Shown here one piece after another: positions 33,302-43,300 of a stretch of 64,000 nucleotides of DNA. The translations under genes and the position numbers were made by a program. The DNA comes from Bacteroides pyogenes DSM 20611 = JCM 6294 (GTDB taxonomy: Bacteria > Bacteroidota > Bacteroidia > Bacteroidales > Bacteroidaceae). The stretch lies in assembly GCF_000428105.1 (NCBI RefSeq), contig NZ_ATZH01000025.1, positions 1-64,000 on the forward strand, in the 5' to 3' direction. Under the pieces are notes generated by a model. It saw nothing but the letters and a program-made list of their open reading frames with translations, was not told where the DNA came from and searched no databases. Position 1 is the stretch's first letter. Each line of letters starts with the position of its first letter.

Positions 33302-35158
33302 ATGAAAAAATATCGAAACGAAGTGGATCTGTTTAATTATTTTCGGAGAGAGAGCTTAGAAGTGAATGTGGGGGCCGTGCCTTTGGGTGGTTCCAACCCT
33401 ATCCGTATTCAGTCGATGACGAATACATCCACGCAAGATACGGAGGCTTGCGTGGAGCAGGCAAAACGTATCGCAGATGCGGGCGGAGAGTATGTGCGGC
33501 TGACCACTCAGGGCGTGAAAGAAGCCGAGAACCTGATGAATATCAACATCGGTTTGCGCAGCCGGGGGTATATGGTTCCGTTGGTGGCGGATGTGCATTT
33601 TAATCCTAAGGTGGCGGATGTGGCGGCGCAATATGCCGAAAAGGTGCGGATCAATCCGGGTAATTACGTGGATGCGGCGCGTACCTTCAAGAAGCTGGAA
33701 TACACCGACGAAGAGTATGCCGCCGAAGTGCAAAAGATACGCGACCGCTTTGTGCCTTTTCTGAATATATGCAAAGAGAATCATACTGCCATCCGTATCG
33801 GGGTGAACCACGGTTCGCTTTCCGATCGCATCATGTCCCGCTATGGCGATACGCCCGAAGGAATGGTGGCCTCTTGCATGGAATTCCTGCGTGTCTGCGT
33901 GGAAGAGCAGTTTCTGAACGTCGTTATCTCCATAAAAGCCTCGAACACGGTGGTGATGGTACGTACGGTTCGTTTGCTCGCTGCGGTGATGGAGCAGGAG
34001 GGGATGGCTTTCCCCCTGCATCTGGGAGTGACCGAGGCAGGAGACGGAGAAGACGGGCGTATCAAGTCGGCTTTGGGAATAGGCGCGTTATTGAACGACG
34101 GACTGGGAGATACGATACGGGTGTCTTTGAGCGAGGCGCCCGAGGCCGAGATACCGGTGGCGCGTAAGTTGGTAGACTATGTGCTGCTGAAACAAAATCA
34201 CCCTTTCGTTCCGGGAGTAGAGGCGCCCGGCTTCAATTACCTCGAGCCCTCGCGCAGGAAAACCCGTGCGGTGCGGAATATCGGAGGAAGCCATCTTCCC
34301 GTTGTCATAGCCGACCGCTTGGACGGGAAGATGGAGACGAATCCGCAATTCACGCCCGACTACATCTATGCCGGAAGAGCTTTGCCCGAAACCCGGGAGG
34401 CAGGAGTGGAATATATTCTCGATGCGGATGTCTGGACAGGCGAAGCGGGAACATGGCCGGCCTTCAACCATGCGCAACTGCCGCTGATGGGCGGGTGCGA
34501 AGCCGAACTGAAATTCCTGTTTATGCCCTATATGGCGCAGACGGACGAAGTAATAGCCTGCCTGAAGGCACATCCCGAGGCAGTGGTGATTTCTCAAAGC
34601 AACCATCCCAACCGCTTGGGCGAACATCGTGCGCTGGTGCATCAACTCATGACCGAAGGCCTGGAGAATCCGGTGGTTTTCTTCCAGCATTATGCCGAGA
34701 ACTGTGCGGAAGACCTCCAGATAAAGGCTGCTGCCGATATGGGCGCTCTCATCCTCGACGGCTTGTGCGACGGTATCTTTCTGCTTAATCAGGGAGAGCT
34801 GAGCCATGCGGTGATTGACGCTACGGCTTTCGGAATCTTGCAGGCAGGGCGTGTACGTACTTCGAAAACGGAATATATCTCCTGTCCGGGTTGCGGACGG
34901 ACGCTGTACGATCTGGAAAAAACGATTGCGCGTGTCAAAGCCGCTACTTCCCATCTGGTGGGCGTGAAGATCGGCATCATGGGGTGCATTGTCAACGGTC
35001 CCGGCGAAATGGCGGATGCCGACTACGGCTATGTGGGAGCCGGACGGGGAAAGATCAGCCTGTATAAAGGCAAAACGTGCGTGGAGAAGAATATCCCTGA
35101 AGAGCATGCGGTGGAAAGGTTACTGGAACTTATCCGTAATGACTCTGCCGGCGGCTGA
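33302..35158 (+). CDS. ispG: 4-hydroxy-3-methylbut-2-en-1-yl diphosphate synthase, long form
   Basis: The 618-residue protein is the long IspG type of Bacteroidetes, chlamydiae and plants. It has a TIM-barrel N-terminal part (IRIQSMTNTSTQDT), a large inserted domain (about 285-500) and a C-terminal Fe4S4 domain. Cluster cysteines are C528 and C531 in CPGCGRT and C562 in GCIVNGPGE. It makes HMBPP from MEcPP in the non-mevalonate isoprenoid pathway. It ends the rpoN-to-ispG colinear group; a hairpin follows at 35262-35303. Confidence 0.97.
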   Translation: MKKYRNEVDLFNYFRRESLEVNVGAVPLGGSNPIRIQSMTNTSTQDTEACVEQAKRIADAGGEYVRLTTQGVKEAENLMNINIGLRSRGYMVPLVADVHFNPKVADVAAQYAEKVRINPGNYVDAARTFKKLEYTDEEYAAEVQKIRDRFVPFLNICKENHTAIRIGVNHGSLSDRIMSRYGDTPEGMVASCMEFLRVCVEEQFLNVVISIKASNTVVMVRTVRLLAAVMEQEGMAFPLHLGVTEAGDGEDGRIKSALGIGALLNDGLGDTIRVSLSEAPEAEIPVARKLVDYVLLKQNHPFVPGVEAPGFNYLEPSRRKTRAVRNIGGSHLPVVIADRLDGKMETNPQFTPDYIYAGRALPETREAGVEYILDADVWTGEAGTWPAFNHAQLPLMGGCEAELKFLFMPYMAQTDEVIACLKAHPEAVVISQSNHPNRLGEHRALVHQLMTEGLENPVVFFQHYAENCAEDLQIKAAADMGALILDGLCDGIFLLNQGELSHAVIDATAFGILQAGRVRTSKTEYISCPGCGRTLYDLEKTIARVKAATSHLVGVKIGIMGCIVNGPGEMADADYGYVGAGRGKISLYKGKTCVEKNIPEEHAVERLLELIRNDSAGG

Positions 35159-35261
35159 TTACGGGACTGTAACTGCCTATGAAAAATGATTAAGTGTGTG
35201 ATTATTGGATGCCCGTTTAAAGTCCGGTAAATTTTGCAGCTTTAGCTGTCATAGCGAAAAA

Positions 35262-35303
35262 AGTAAGGGCTGTCTGACAAGAAGTTGGAGACAGTCCTTA
35301 CTT
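35262..35303. terminator. Bidirectional terminator between ispG and the SusCD locus
   Basis: AGTAAGGGCTGTCT and AGACAGTCCTTACT pair over 14 bp with one G-T position (about 35262-35275 with 289-303 of the same kilobase). AAAAAA precedes and TTTGTTGTT follows, so it could end both the ispG and the minus-strand lipoprotein transcripts. Confidence 0.7.
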
Positions 35304-35354
35304 TGTTGTTACATAAGGCGAGAACTCAAAATTCCCCGCTTTTAGGTGTTGGGG

Positions 35355-36413
35355 TTATTCTGCTTTCTTAATAAATTTGAGATCTACCAAGCGGCTTGTT
35401 TTTTCCGCTTTGTATTCGCCACTGTTAGTCCATAAGATAAATGCATGTACAATAACCAAATTTCCCTCGCTATCTGTCCAACTACTGTCTGTAACGCCAT
35501 CGGGTATCATTGTGAGTTCAATGTTGCGTTTGTCTTTGTTCCACTGGCTTACCAATCCGAATTTTGAATTAGGCCAAAGCCCGCCTCCGTTATATCCGCC
35601 TTGCCAGGCTGCCAACCAAATATCGTTTGATACGGGTTGCGATTTAATAGCTATACCCGGCAGGTCTGCTTTGTATAAAACCGTGATGTCAAAGTCAAGA
35701 CCTTTCATCGTAATTGACTTATCTTTCTCTTTTTCTACGAAAGACACGTCAATTGTTTCTACTGCTATTCCTTTCCATTTTTTATACTCTAATGTATAAT
35801 TGCCGAGTAACATTTGATAGGATAAGGGTGCTTCGTCTTGTGTAAAAGTGACAGTTTTGCTGTAATACTTTCCTGATGTGATGTGCATTTCACACTTTCT
35901 TCCGCTGTCCAGTTCGCTTATTCCCTCAATGTTGAAAACGATCGAGTCGCCTTTGACTTCGTAAGATATCCATTCTTGCATCCCTTGAATTTCAAACGGC
36001 TGGTCTGTTTTCCATAAAAAGCTTTTTTCTCCTCCGGTATAAGGATATGTATGATCATATACATCTACTTCGGAGATAATGCCCATCTGTATGAAAGAAA
36101 CGGTCTGCTCATCGTCGGCATGCTTTAAGGTTACAGTTGCCGTACGTGAGTTGTAGCTGTCGTTGGGCTCGAAAGTCAACTCTATAGCTTTGCCGTTTAC
36201 GACAGTTTTCAGCCAAGACTCGTTGGATGTGGCTTTTACCCCTTCCGTATCAAGCTCGATGGTTCCCTTTCCTCCGGTGTGGCTCATATCGGCTGTCGTT
36301 TTAACTACGTGAAACGAGGGCTGCTTTTCTTCGAAATCACTATCGGAAGAACATGCGCAAAACAACAATGCTTGCGCCAATAGTACGTAGAATAAAGAGA
36401 GTTTCTTATTCAT
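35355..36413 (-). CDS. BACON-domain lipoprotein
   Basis: The 352-residue lipoprotein (lipobox FCAC-21) has one or two BACON-like beta-sandwich repeats (about 30-215), recognisable by NESWLKTVVNG and NDSYNSRTATVTLKHADDEQTVSFIQ. A C-terminal domain (about 215-350) resembles the end of the neighbouring DUF4302 protein (LLGNYTLEY against LLGNYVFHY, then LAAWQGG against LAIWALKDGG, then LVSQWNKD against LVTEWNEK). BACON domains often bind carbohydrate or anchor surface proteins. It is last of five genes and probably a surface component of the uptake system. Confidence 0.85.
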   Translation of the reverse strand: MNKKLSLFYVLLAQALLFCACSSDSDFEEKQPSFHVVKTTADMSHTGGKGTIELDTEGVKATSNESWLKTVVNGKAIELTFEPNDSYNSRTATVTLKHADDEQTVSFIQMGIISEVDVYDHTYPYTGGEKSFLWKTDQPFEIQGMQEWISYEVKGDSIVFNIEGISELDSGRKCEMHITSGKYYSKTVTFTQDEAPLSYQMLLGNYTLEYKKWKGIAVETIDVSFVEKEKDKSITMKGLDFDITVLYKADLPGIAIKSQPVSNDIWLAAWQGGYNGGGLWPNSKFGLVSQWNKDKRNIELTMIPDGVTDSSWTDSEGNLVIVHAFILWTNSGEYKAEKTSRLVDLKFIKKAE

Positions 36414-36424
36414 ATTTCTGTCTC

Positions 36425-37702
36425 CTATTTTTTTGTTAAGAATAAATCGTAGAAGCGAGAATCTCCATAACCATTATATACACCTTTCCCTACTTCCCAT
36501 AAGATGAAACTGTCTGCGTAAATTCTTTTTCCATCTCTAAACCAAGTGTAACCATTGTCTACCCATTTCAGTGTAAATTCGTCTCCTTCTTTCTCATTCC
36601 ATTCCGTCACTAAACCATATCCTGCTTCCCAAGTAAGGCTACCGCCGTCTTTTAATGCCCAGATGGCAAGTCTTACGTCAGGATTTGAACGAAGTTGTTG
36701 TGCGTTTAGTTCCAAGGCTCCTTTACGTGCGTTGTAGCTGAGTTTTACAGTGAAAGGTAAGCCTTCCATAATAATGCCTCCGCTGTTTGTTTTTTTGATA
36801 GAAACATCGATCTGCTTATCATTTCCGTAATGGAATACATAGTTGCCCAATAGCTGATCTTCTCTGAGACCTTTCGGGTCATATACCAACGCTAAGTTTG
36901 TTTGCCCGTCAGGAGTGGTGAAAGCACGTTTTTGTTCATCCCAAGAGAGATTTTCTATTTTTTTCCCGTTCAATTCGATGGGAGCATAAAGTTTTGTTCC
37001 TTTATCCGTGAACATGAATGAAAATGTAGTAGATTCTTCTCCCTGAGTCAGAATGTACGATTGGCTGGTGATAAATTCGGCTTCTGCCGGTTCTCCGGCA
37101 AAAGTTCCCTTTAGTCCGCTTACGGCAGGAATTATCAAATAACTATTCATTCGGGCTTTTGCTTTTCTCAGATATTCGGTAGCAGGTTCTTGCAATGCAT
37201 GCATGCGGATGGTAGATTTGTGCTTTTTGCCGGTCATTATAATTTCGCTTTCTGTTCCCGAATCGAGGATGAATTCATAGTCTCCGAGGAGTCCTTTTCC
37301 TTCTCCACCTCCATCACCTATATCAGGATTAGAGAAATAGTGGAAAATTTCATTGTAAGTATCAAAATTAAGAGTCGCACCCATATCTTTGTTCAGTGCA
37401 TAGAAGCTTGACACCGAATTATTTACATCATCTTCCAGAACTGAACGGAAGACAGCATAACCGTTGGCTGTGAAAGACACTGTTAGTGCGTATCCTCCAA
37501 AGGTCTGATCCATACCGCCGGGGTAGTACTCCATGACCCATCCGTGTTGAGGTTTTATCAACAGTTCTCTGTATTTGACTATTTCTTGCTCCATACGTTC
37601 TGAAGCTGTCTTATCGAAATAGTCTTCAACTTCATTTTTACATGAACTAAGCAAGCATGCAGCCCATATAAAAAGCGTAATTGTATATAAACTTTTCTTC
37701 AT
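36425..37702 (-). CDS. DUF4302 lipoprotein
   Basis: The 425-residue lipoprotein (lipobox LLSSC-21) fits DUF4302, a family restricted, as far as I know, to Bacteroidetes SusCD-type loci. The N-terminal half has the typical KYRELLIKPQHGWVMEYYP segment. The C-terminal half shares a repeated pattern with the BACON neighbour (LLGNYVFHYGNDKQIDV...LAIWAL...GYGLVTEWNEK). The gap to the next gene is 11 bp. The function is unknown; it is probably surface-exposed and could bind substrate. Confidence 0.88.
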   Translation of the reverse strand: MKKSLYTITLFIWAACLLSSCKNEVEDYFDKTASERMEQEIVKYRELLIKPQHGWVMEYYPGGMDQTFGGYALTVSFTANGYAVFRSVLEDDVNNSVSSFYALNKDMGATLNFDTYNEIFHYFSNPDIGDGGGEGKGLLGDYEFILDSGTESEIIMTGKKHKSTIRMHALQEPATEYLRKAKARMNSYLIIPAVSGLKGTFAGEPAEAEFITSQSYILTQGEESTTFSFMFTDKGTKLYAPIELNGKKIENLSWDEQKRAFTTPDGQTNLALVYDPKGLREDQLLGNYVFHYGNDKQIDVSIKKTNSGGIIMEGLPFTVKLSYNARKGALELNAQQLRSNPDVRLAIWALKDGGSLTWEAGYGLVTEWNEKEGDEFTLKWVDNGYTWFRDGKRIYADSFILWEVGKGVYNGYGDSRFYDLFLTKK

Positions 37703-37709
37703 AGCTTTT

Positions 37710-38765
37710 TTATTTTTCGGGTTCTTCTAATAGATTGATTAAATTGGCATTGTGGATTTGGCAACAATCCTTGTGCTTGTTCATTTTATCCAATGCTTCC
37801 GGATAGTCGGCTTTCAATTGCTGTTTGAGCAGTTGTAAAGCTGCCGCGGCTTTTGGATCTGAAATGCCGGGTGAAAGCAGTGCCTCCCACTCAGGTTCCA
37901 TGAGGCTCATCTGTATTACTTCATTCATGCGCCGGTGTACAATCTTCTTTAAGTTGTCCATATCTATTTTCCATACCTCCTGCATGTATTTCTTCATAAT
38001 TGCAGTTTTTTGTTCCAGCTTTTTGCGACCGCTCTCCCCGGCCATTTGTAGCACTGTATCCCATTCTTCTTGTGTGTAGGTCACGTAGCAGCATGTTATT
38101 TCTGTGATATCTTCTACTGCCATGCTTCCCGCATAAGGAGTGATGAAGCCCAATTGGCTTGCTTGTTTGAGGCTTCTGTTCTGCCATCCCGACGGACGGT
38201 AATCTTCGGCACTGATGAGGTTGTACTCCTGCGGATAGTTGATATCTTGCTGTAAGATGTGTGTAAACTCATGGTGCATTGTTTTGAAGAAATACTCGTT
38301 CATCTTACCTATATCTTTGGGGTTTAGCCAGTTGGTCATGTATAGAGTGATTTTAAGTCCTCCTTCGGCTGTGCCGAGCGTAATGGTACCTCCTTCATTC
38401 CATGATGCCGAGCCGATGATTTGCAGGATGGCAGGCGCATGTTTTTTCATGAAGTCCGGACCGGCCGCTTCTACATAGGCTTCTAACCAGACATGTTTTA
38501 TAATTTTGGCCAATTTCATACTTTTTTCCAGCTCTGCCGGAGCCAGATTCTTGCTAAAGTCGATTTCAATATCTTCCATGCGATATTTATAGTCGATATT
38601 ATAAGACTTTATGTAATTCTTGTATAGCCATGCGTCGAACACGTTTTTAGGTGTGGCGCTTCTATTAAAAATACTTTTTGAACTGTCGATATCATCATCG
38701 TTGCAAGCCGACAAGAAACCTACAGCTAAGAAACTGCTTAAAAGAATGTATTTTATTGTTTTCAT
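37710..38765 (-). CDS. Substrate-import-associated zinc metallohydrolase lipoprotein
   Basis: The 351-residue lipoprotein (lipobox FLSAC-21) has a zinc-binding H165-E-F-T-H169 in KTMHHEFTHILQQD, and a downstream AVEDITEI glutamate that could be the third ligand, so it looks like a gluzincin-type metallopeptidase. It fits the TIGR04549 family, which occurs beside SusC/SusD pairs. It may trim peptide-containing substrates before import, suggesting that the locus targets a protein or glycopeptide. It lies 7 bp from the DUF4302 gene and 36 bp from susD. Confidence 0.88.
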   Translation of the reverse strand: MKTIKYILLSSFLAVGFLSACNDDDIDSSKSIFNRSATPKNVFDAWLYKNYIKSYNIDYKYRMEDIEIDFSKNLAPAELEKSMKLAKIIKHVWLEAYVEAAGPDFMKKHAPAILQIIGSASWNEGGTITLGTAEGGLKITLYMTNWLNPKDIGKMNEYFFKTMHHEFTHILQQDINYPQEYNLISAEDYRPSGWQNRSLKQASQLGFITPYAGSMAVEDITEITCCYVTYTQEEWDTVLQMAGESGRKKLEQKTAIMKKYMQEVWKIDMDNLKKIVHRRMNEVIQMSLMEPEWEALLSPGISDPKAAAALQLLKQQLKADYPEALDKMNKHKDCCQIHNANLINLLEEPEK

Positions 38766-38801
38766 AACAGTATTTCTTTTTTTTTTATTTATTTACATTT
38801 T

Positions 38802-40355
38802 TTATTTTGTAGGGTTAGGCATCATTCCTGCGGTTGTTACAGACTGTGGTATTTGTATTACACGTCTTAAATCTCCTGCAGGTAGCGTTATCTGATTTTC
38901 TACTTCTCCGTCTACATTGTGTATGACTTCAATACCATACCTGCGAATGTCGAGCCAGCGCAAACCGCTGTACATAGTTTCGATACGACGGGCATGCAGA
39001 ACTCCTTGTAACATTTTCTCCTGTGTGCCGGTTTCTATTTCGAAAGCTGCGTTAAACGGCTTAACCAATGCGAGCATGGGATGTAATTCTTTCTTTTGTA
39101 TCGCTTCATTGTCTGCCGCTTCTCTGGCAGTATAGAACTGAACAATCGTCTGCCAGTCGGTTCCACTGCCACCTTTTTTGATGTACCAATATGAGAGGTC
39201 TTGCGCTGCTTTGTCATATTGCTTCAACAGTGTATAAATCTCCGCTCGGCAAAGCAGCGTTTCGTCTACGGTAAAAGCCATTTGTACAGTATGAGGCTGT
39301 CCTGTTTGGCTGGTTTGATTGGTTATTTCGAATATTTCATTGTATTTAGGTTGGAACTTCACAGGGTATCCTGACGCTCCGAATAACAAATTAAAATCTT
39401 CCAGTATGTCCCCCCAAGGACCTTTTGAACGATAAGTGGCAAGGGATGTCAGTATGTCGGAATTGCCGTATCGGCGGCTTGCATAGGTTCTTCCCCATAG
39501 AGAGCGCAGAGGTATCAGAAGCAAGTTGGCGGGTTCATCCTTACTGATAAAGCGGTCTCTCCATTCGCTTGCTTGTGCTAACATCGTATATTCTTTGATG
39601 TTGCGTAATGAAGCCGAAGGGTCTTCAGGAATGGCTTGGCTGGCATATTTCAAAGCCTCTTTATATTTACCGTAGAATAAATAGAATCGTGTAGCAAAAG
39701 CTGCTGCTGCCCGTTTGTTGAAATGATACAACGGGATGGCATAAGCATTATCATTGATAAGCGGGTAACCTTCTTCAATGTCATTAGCAATGTTTTCGTA
39801 CACTGTTTGTACGGTTCCTCGTTCGTAGGTTTTGCCTATTTTCTTTTCCGGTTCTGTTACGTAGGGTATGCCTAAATCTTTTGAAGCTGTAAGGGCGTTG
39901 TATGGTTGGCAAAAAGTATTGGCAAGCAAGAAGTGGGCATACGCTCTGCATAATAATGCTTCTCCTTTAAAAGGAGCATTCTCTTTGCTTTCTCCTATTT
40001 CGCGAATACCTTCCAAGGCTTGGTTGGTTGTTGCTATTGCTTTATAACAACTAATCCAAAGTTGCTCGGGATCGTCCCACCCGTTGGGACTAACATCTCT
40101 CCAAAAATAGTTTTCGGTTAACATTCTGTCACCCGTTCCGTATTGTATCCCGTTGTCCATCGCATTATCTGTGCGATGTTCATAAATCATCATAGGATCT
40201 ACATTTGGATATGCGGATACTAACAACTCGCTTACTTTTTGATTTGTATCGATTTCGGTTCTTTTATCAGGAACTACATCCAAAAAAGAGTCGCAAGCGG
40301 TTAAATTGATTAAGCCACTGACAAATATAAGTATATGTTTTGTTATTTTTTTCAT
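38802..40355 (-). CDS. SusD/RagB family nutrient-binding lipoprotein
   Basis: The 517-residue lipoprotein (lipobox NLTAC-21, then DSFLDVVPDKRTEID) has the SusD pattern. An N-terminal helical TPR-like region includes CYKAIATTNQALEGI and GEALLCRAYAHFLLAN, and the RagB C-terminus includes RRIETMYSGLRWLDIRRYGIEV. It would form the lid over the SusC barrel and bind substrate at the cell surface. It follows the SusC gene by 25 bp. Confidence 0.95.
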   Translation of the reverse strand: MKKITKHILIFVSGLINLTACDSFLDVVPDKRTEIDTNQKVSELLVSAYPNVDPMMIYEHRTDNAMDNGIQYGTGDRMLTENYFWRDVSPNGWDDPEQLWISCYKAIATTNQALEGIREIGESKENAPFKGEALLCRAYAHFLLANTFCQPYNALTASKDLGIPYVTEPEKKIGKTYERGTVQTVYENIANDIEEGYPLINDNAYAIPLYHFNKRAAAAFATRFYLFYGKYKEALKYASQAIPEDPSASLRNIKEYTMLAQASEWRDRFISKDEPANLLLIPLRSLWGRTYASRRYGNSDILTSLATYRSKGPWGDILEDFNLLFGASGYPVKFQPKYNEIFEITNQTSQTGQPHTVQMAFTVDETLLCRAEIYTLLKQYDKAAQDLSYWYIKKGGSGTDWQTIVQFYTAREAADNEAIQKKELHPMLALVKPFNAAFEIETGTQEKMLQGVLHARRIETMYSGLRWLDIRRYGIEVIHNVDGEVENQITLPAGDLRRVIQIPQSVTTAGMMPNPTK

Positions 40356-40380
40356 AATTGTTTATTTTAAATGTGCGTAT

Positions 40381-43300
40381 TTAAAATCCTAAGCGCAGTG
40401 TTGCAGTAAACTGCTTCGGGACGGGAGCTGAAACACCGCCCGAACGAAAAAATTCAGGGTCTTGTCCATTTAGCTTCTTGTCCGAATAGATAAGGAACAA
40501 GTTAGTGCCTTGCACTTTAATGGAAGCTGATTTTAATGATTTAATTTTTAGTATATTATTGGGTAGTGTGTAAGTTAAAGAGATTTCTTTCATACGCACA
40601 AATCCGCCATCGGCAATACGGGCGCTTGAATAATTGTAAGCATTGTACGCCAAGTTGAGATTAGAAATCTGTTGATCATCCCGAGTGGAAGCGATAACCG
40701 GTATGTCTGTCTTTTTCTCGTCTCCTTTTACTGTCCAGCGGTTTTTGAACTCTTTTGGAGTAGCGTCAAGGTCGTTGTATCGATAACTAAATACCGGGTC
40801 TAAACGCACTTTATTCCCTGCTGAGTAAGTTACGAACACATTTAGTTTCCAGTTCTTGTAGCTGAAAAGGTTACCTAAGCTTCCGGTTATGGTAGGATCG
40901 GTCGGACCTTCATATTTTAAGAAATTCAGATTTTCTCTCTCTTGAAAGTTTATGCTTCCGTAATTCGATGGATTTACGAGAATCTGTTCTCCTTTTCTGT
41001 CTGAAATATAAAAGGTCGGAAACCCCGAGTGATCGAGCCCGGCAAAAGGAATAGAGAATAAAGCTCGGTGCGGATACCCTTCTTGTGTAAATCCGTTCCC
41101 TGAAATAAGAGAGAACATGAACGATTGTGTTTTCAAATCGGTTACTTTGGTTTTACTATATCCGAAGATGAAATCAGTGTTCCATTGGAAATCAGGTGTC
41201 TTAATGTTTTTGGTAGAGAGTGTGAACTCAAAACCATGTGAGCGCATTGTGGCAACGTTGCCCATGCGATTTACTTGTCCTCCGGCACCTTGTGTCGTAG
41301 CCCATCCGATAAGGTCGAAATTATTACGTCGATACCAATCCGCGGCTATATTGATACGATTGTCAAGTAAGCCCATATCTATACCTACATTCAGTTCGTG
41401 TTTCTTTTCATAGGTAAGGTCGGAATTTTCCAAATCGTCTATTCGTAAACCGGATTCTGCTACGCTGGCTGAAGGACGCCATGGATTATAGCTATTAATT
41501 ACTACGCGAGAATTGGTGACCCATGCCGGACCTGCGTCGGCCGTTAGACTGTAGGAGGCTTTCAACGTAAGATGCGATATAGTAGGTTCCCATTCTTTGA
41601 AAAATGATTCTTCATGTATGTTCCAAGCTGTGGCTATATTCCACGTGGGCAACCAGCGTGCGCTTCGGGATTTTCCTAAACGGTTTGTTCCTTCGTAGCG
41701 AATAGTTCCGGTCGCTGTATATTTTCCTTTATAAGAGTAAGTGCCTGTGGCGAAAAATGCCAATTGGCGATTTGTGGTATTAGATAGACCGAAATAGTCA
41801 CTGTTTTGTTCACGCATGCGTTTAAATGCCAGATAATCGAAGAAAGGAAGTTCACCGTTGTTGTATTGCATTCCCCAACCGTCAAACCAGTCGCTGGTTC
41901 GATCTTGAGAATTCAATTCCGCGCCTGCATAGGTGTTGATAATGTGCGTTTCGTTAAACTCTTTGTTGAACGTTGCTGCTAATCGGAAGTCATAGCTCAA
42001 CATGCGATATTCACTTTTGTTGTAGAAACCTCCTTTGGGTAAAATCGTATTGGGCAGTGTGTTCGGTTTGTCGGGATCTTTGTAGAGCCAGTGGTTGCTA
42101 TTGATAATCGTCGCATCGCCCATCGCTCTGTATGCCAACGCCTGATTGGAATTATCTTTTATTTGATGGTCTTGTGTTACCGAAGAGTATTTTAGTGCTC
42201 CTAAGAAGCTGATTTTTAATCCACTACGATGTTTCCATTTAAACTCGCCCTGGAACTTTATATCGGCAATGTTCAGGTTGATGTTGTTGTTCTCCAGTTC
42301 GTTGAATATATTGAAGTCTGCAAAGTTGCGCATGTAATAAGTGTACGGATGAAGTGTACGTGAAGTGTTGAGCGCGTATGAATAAGGATTAATGTCAAAT
42401 GAACGGGAGACATGTCCAGTAACGGCGTCATTGCTTTGTCCAACTGTACCCGGAGCTTTTTGTTTACGATATGACGCATTGGCAATGGCAGTAAATGCAA
42501 GTCTTTTAGTGATGTTGTATGTACTGTTTAAATTTGCCGTATAACGTTGCACGCTACTTTGTTTCATCCATCCCGGATCGTTCATGGCACTAAGAGAAAT
42601 ATACGATGAGGACTTTTCGTTACCGGTAGACATGCTGACTGAGTGATTCATCATGATATTATTGCTGAAAAGCAAGTCAAACCAGTCTGTGTTTCTTTTT
42701 TCGGCATTTTGCAAATAAAGATCTCTTGCTTCTTGTGTATTCTCCAAACCGAATTGACCGGTCAAAGGATCATAGTGGTGAGTCAATTGGTACATTTTCC
42801 CGTATACTCCGCTGTTGGCGGTGCGATAAACTGTAGCGAAATTGAGCCATCCTTTCTTTTGCATTTCATCATAAATGCTCATTTGATCTTGAGAATTCAT
42901 GATATTGAAAGTATTGTAAGTTGGCTTGAGGCGGGTAGTGAATTCACCGGTATAAGAGAAACTGCTTGTTCCTTGCTTTCCTTTTTTAGTAGTAATTACG
43001 ATTACGCCTGCCATGGCTTTAGCGCCGTATATAGAAGTAGCCGATCCATCTTTCAATATTTGGAAACTTTCGATGTCGTCCGGATTTAATCCGGCAATTG
43101 CGGAACTGATGAGGGTAATGGCGTCACCCGATGAGAGGGCGTCTGCGCCTACATCGACGATATTATCTTGAATGACACCGTCTACTACCCATAAAGGTTT
43201 GGAGTTACCGAAAATAGAGGTTGCTCCGCGTACACGGATTTTGGGGGCTGTACCGAACGTACCAGATATATTTTGTATGGATACGCCGGCAGAACGTCCT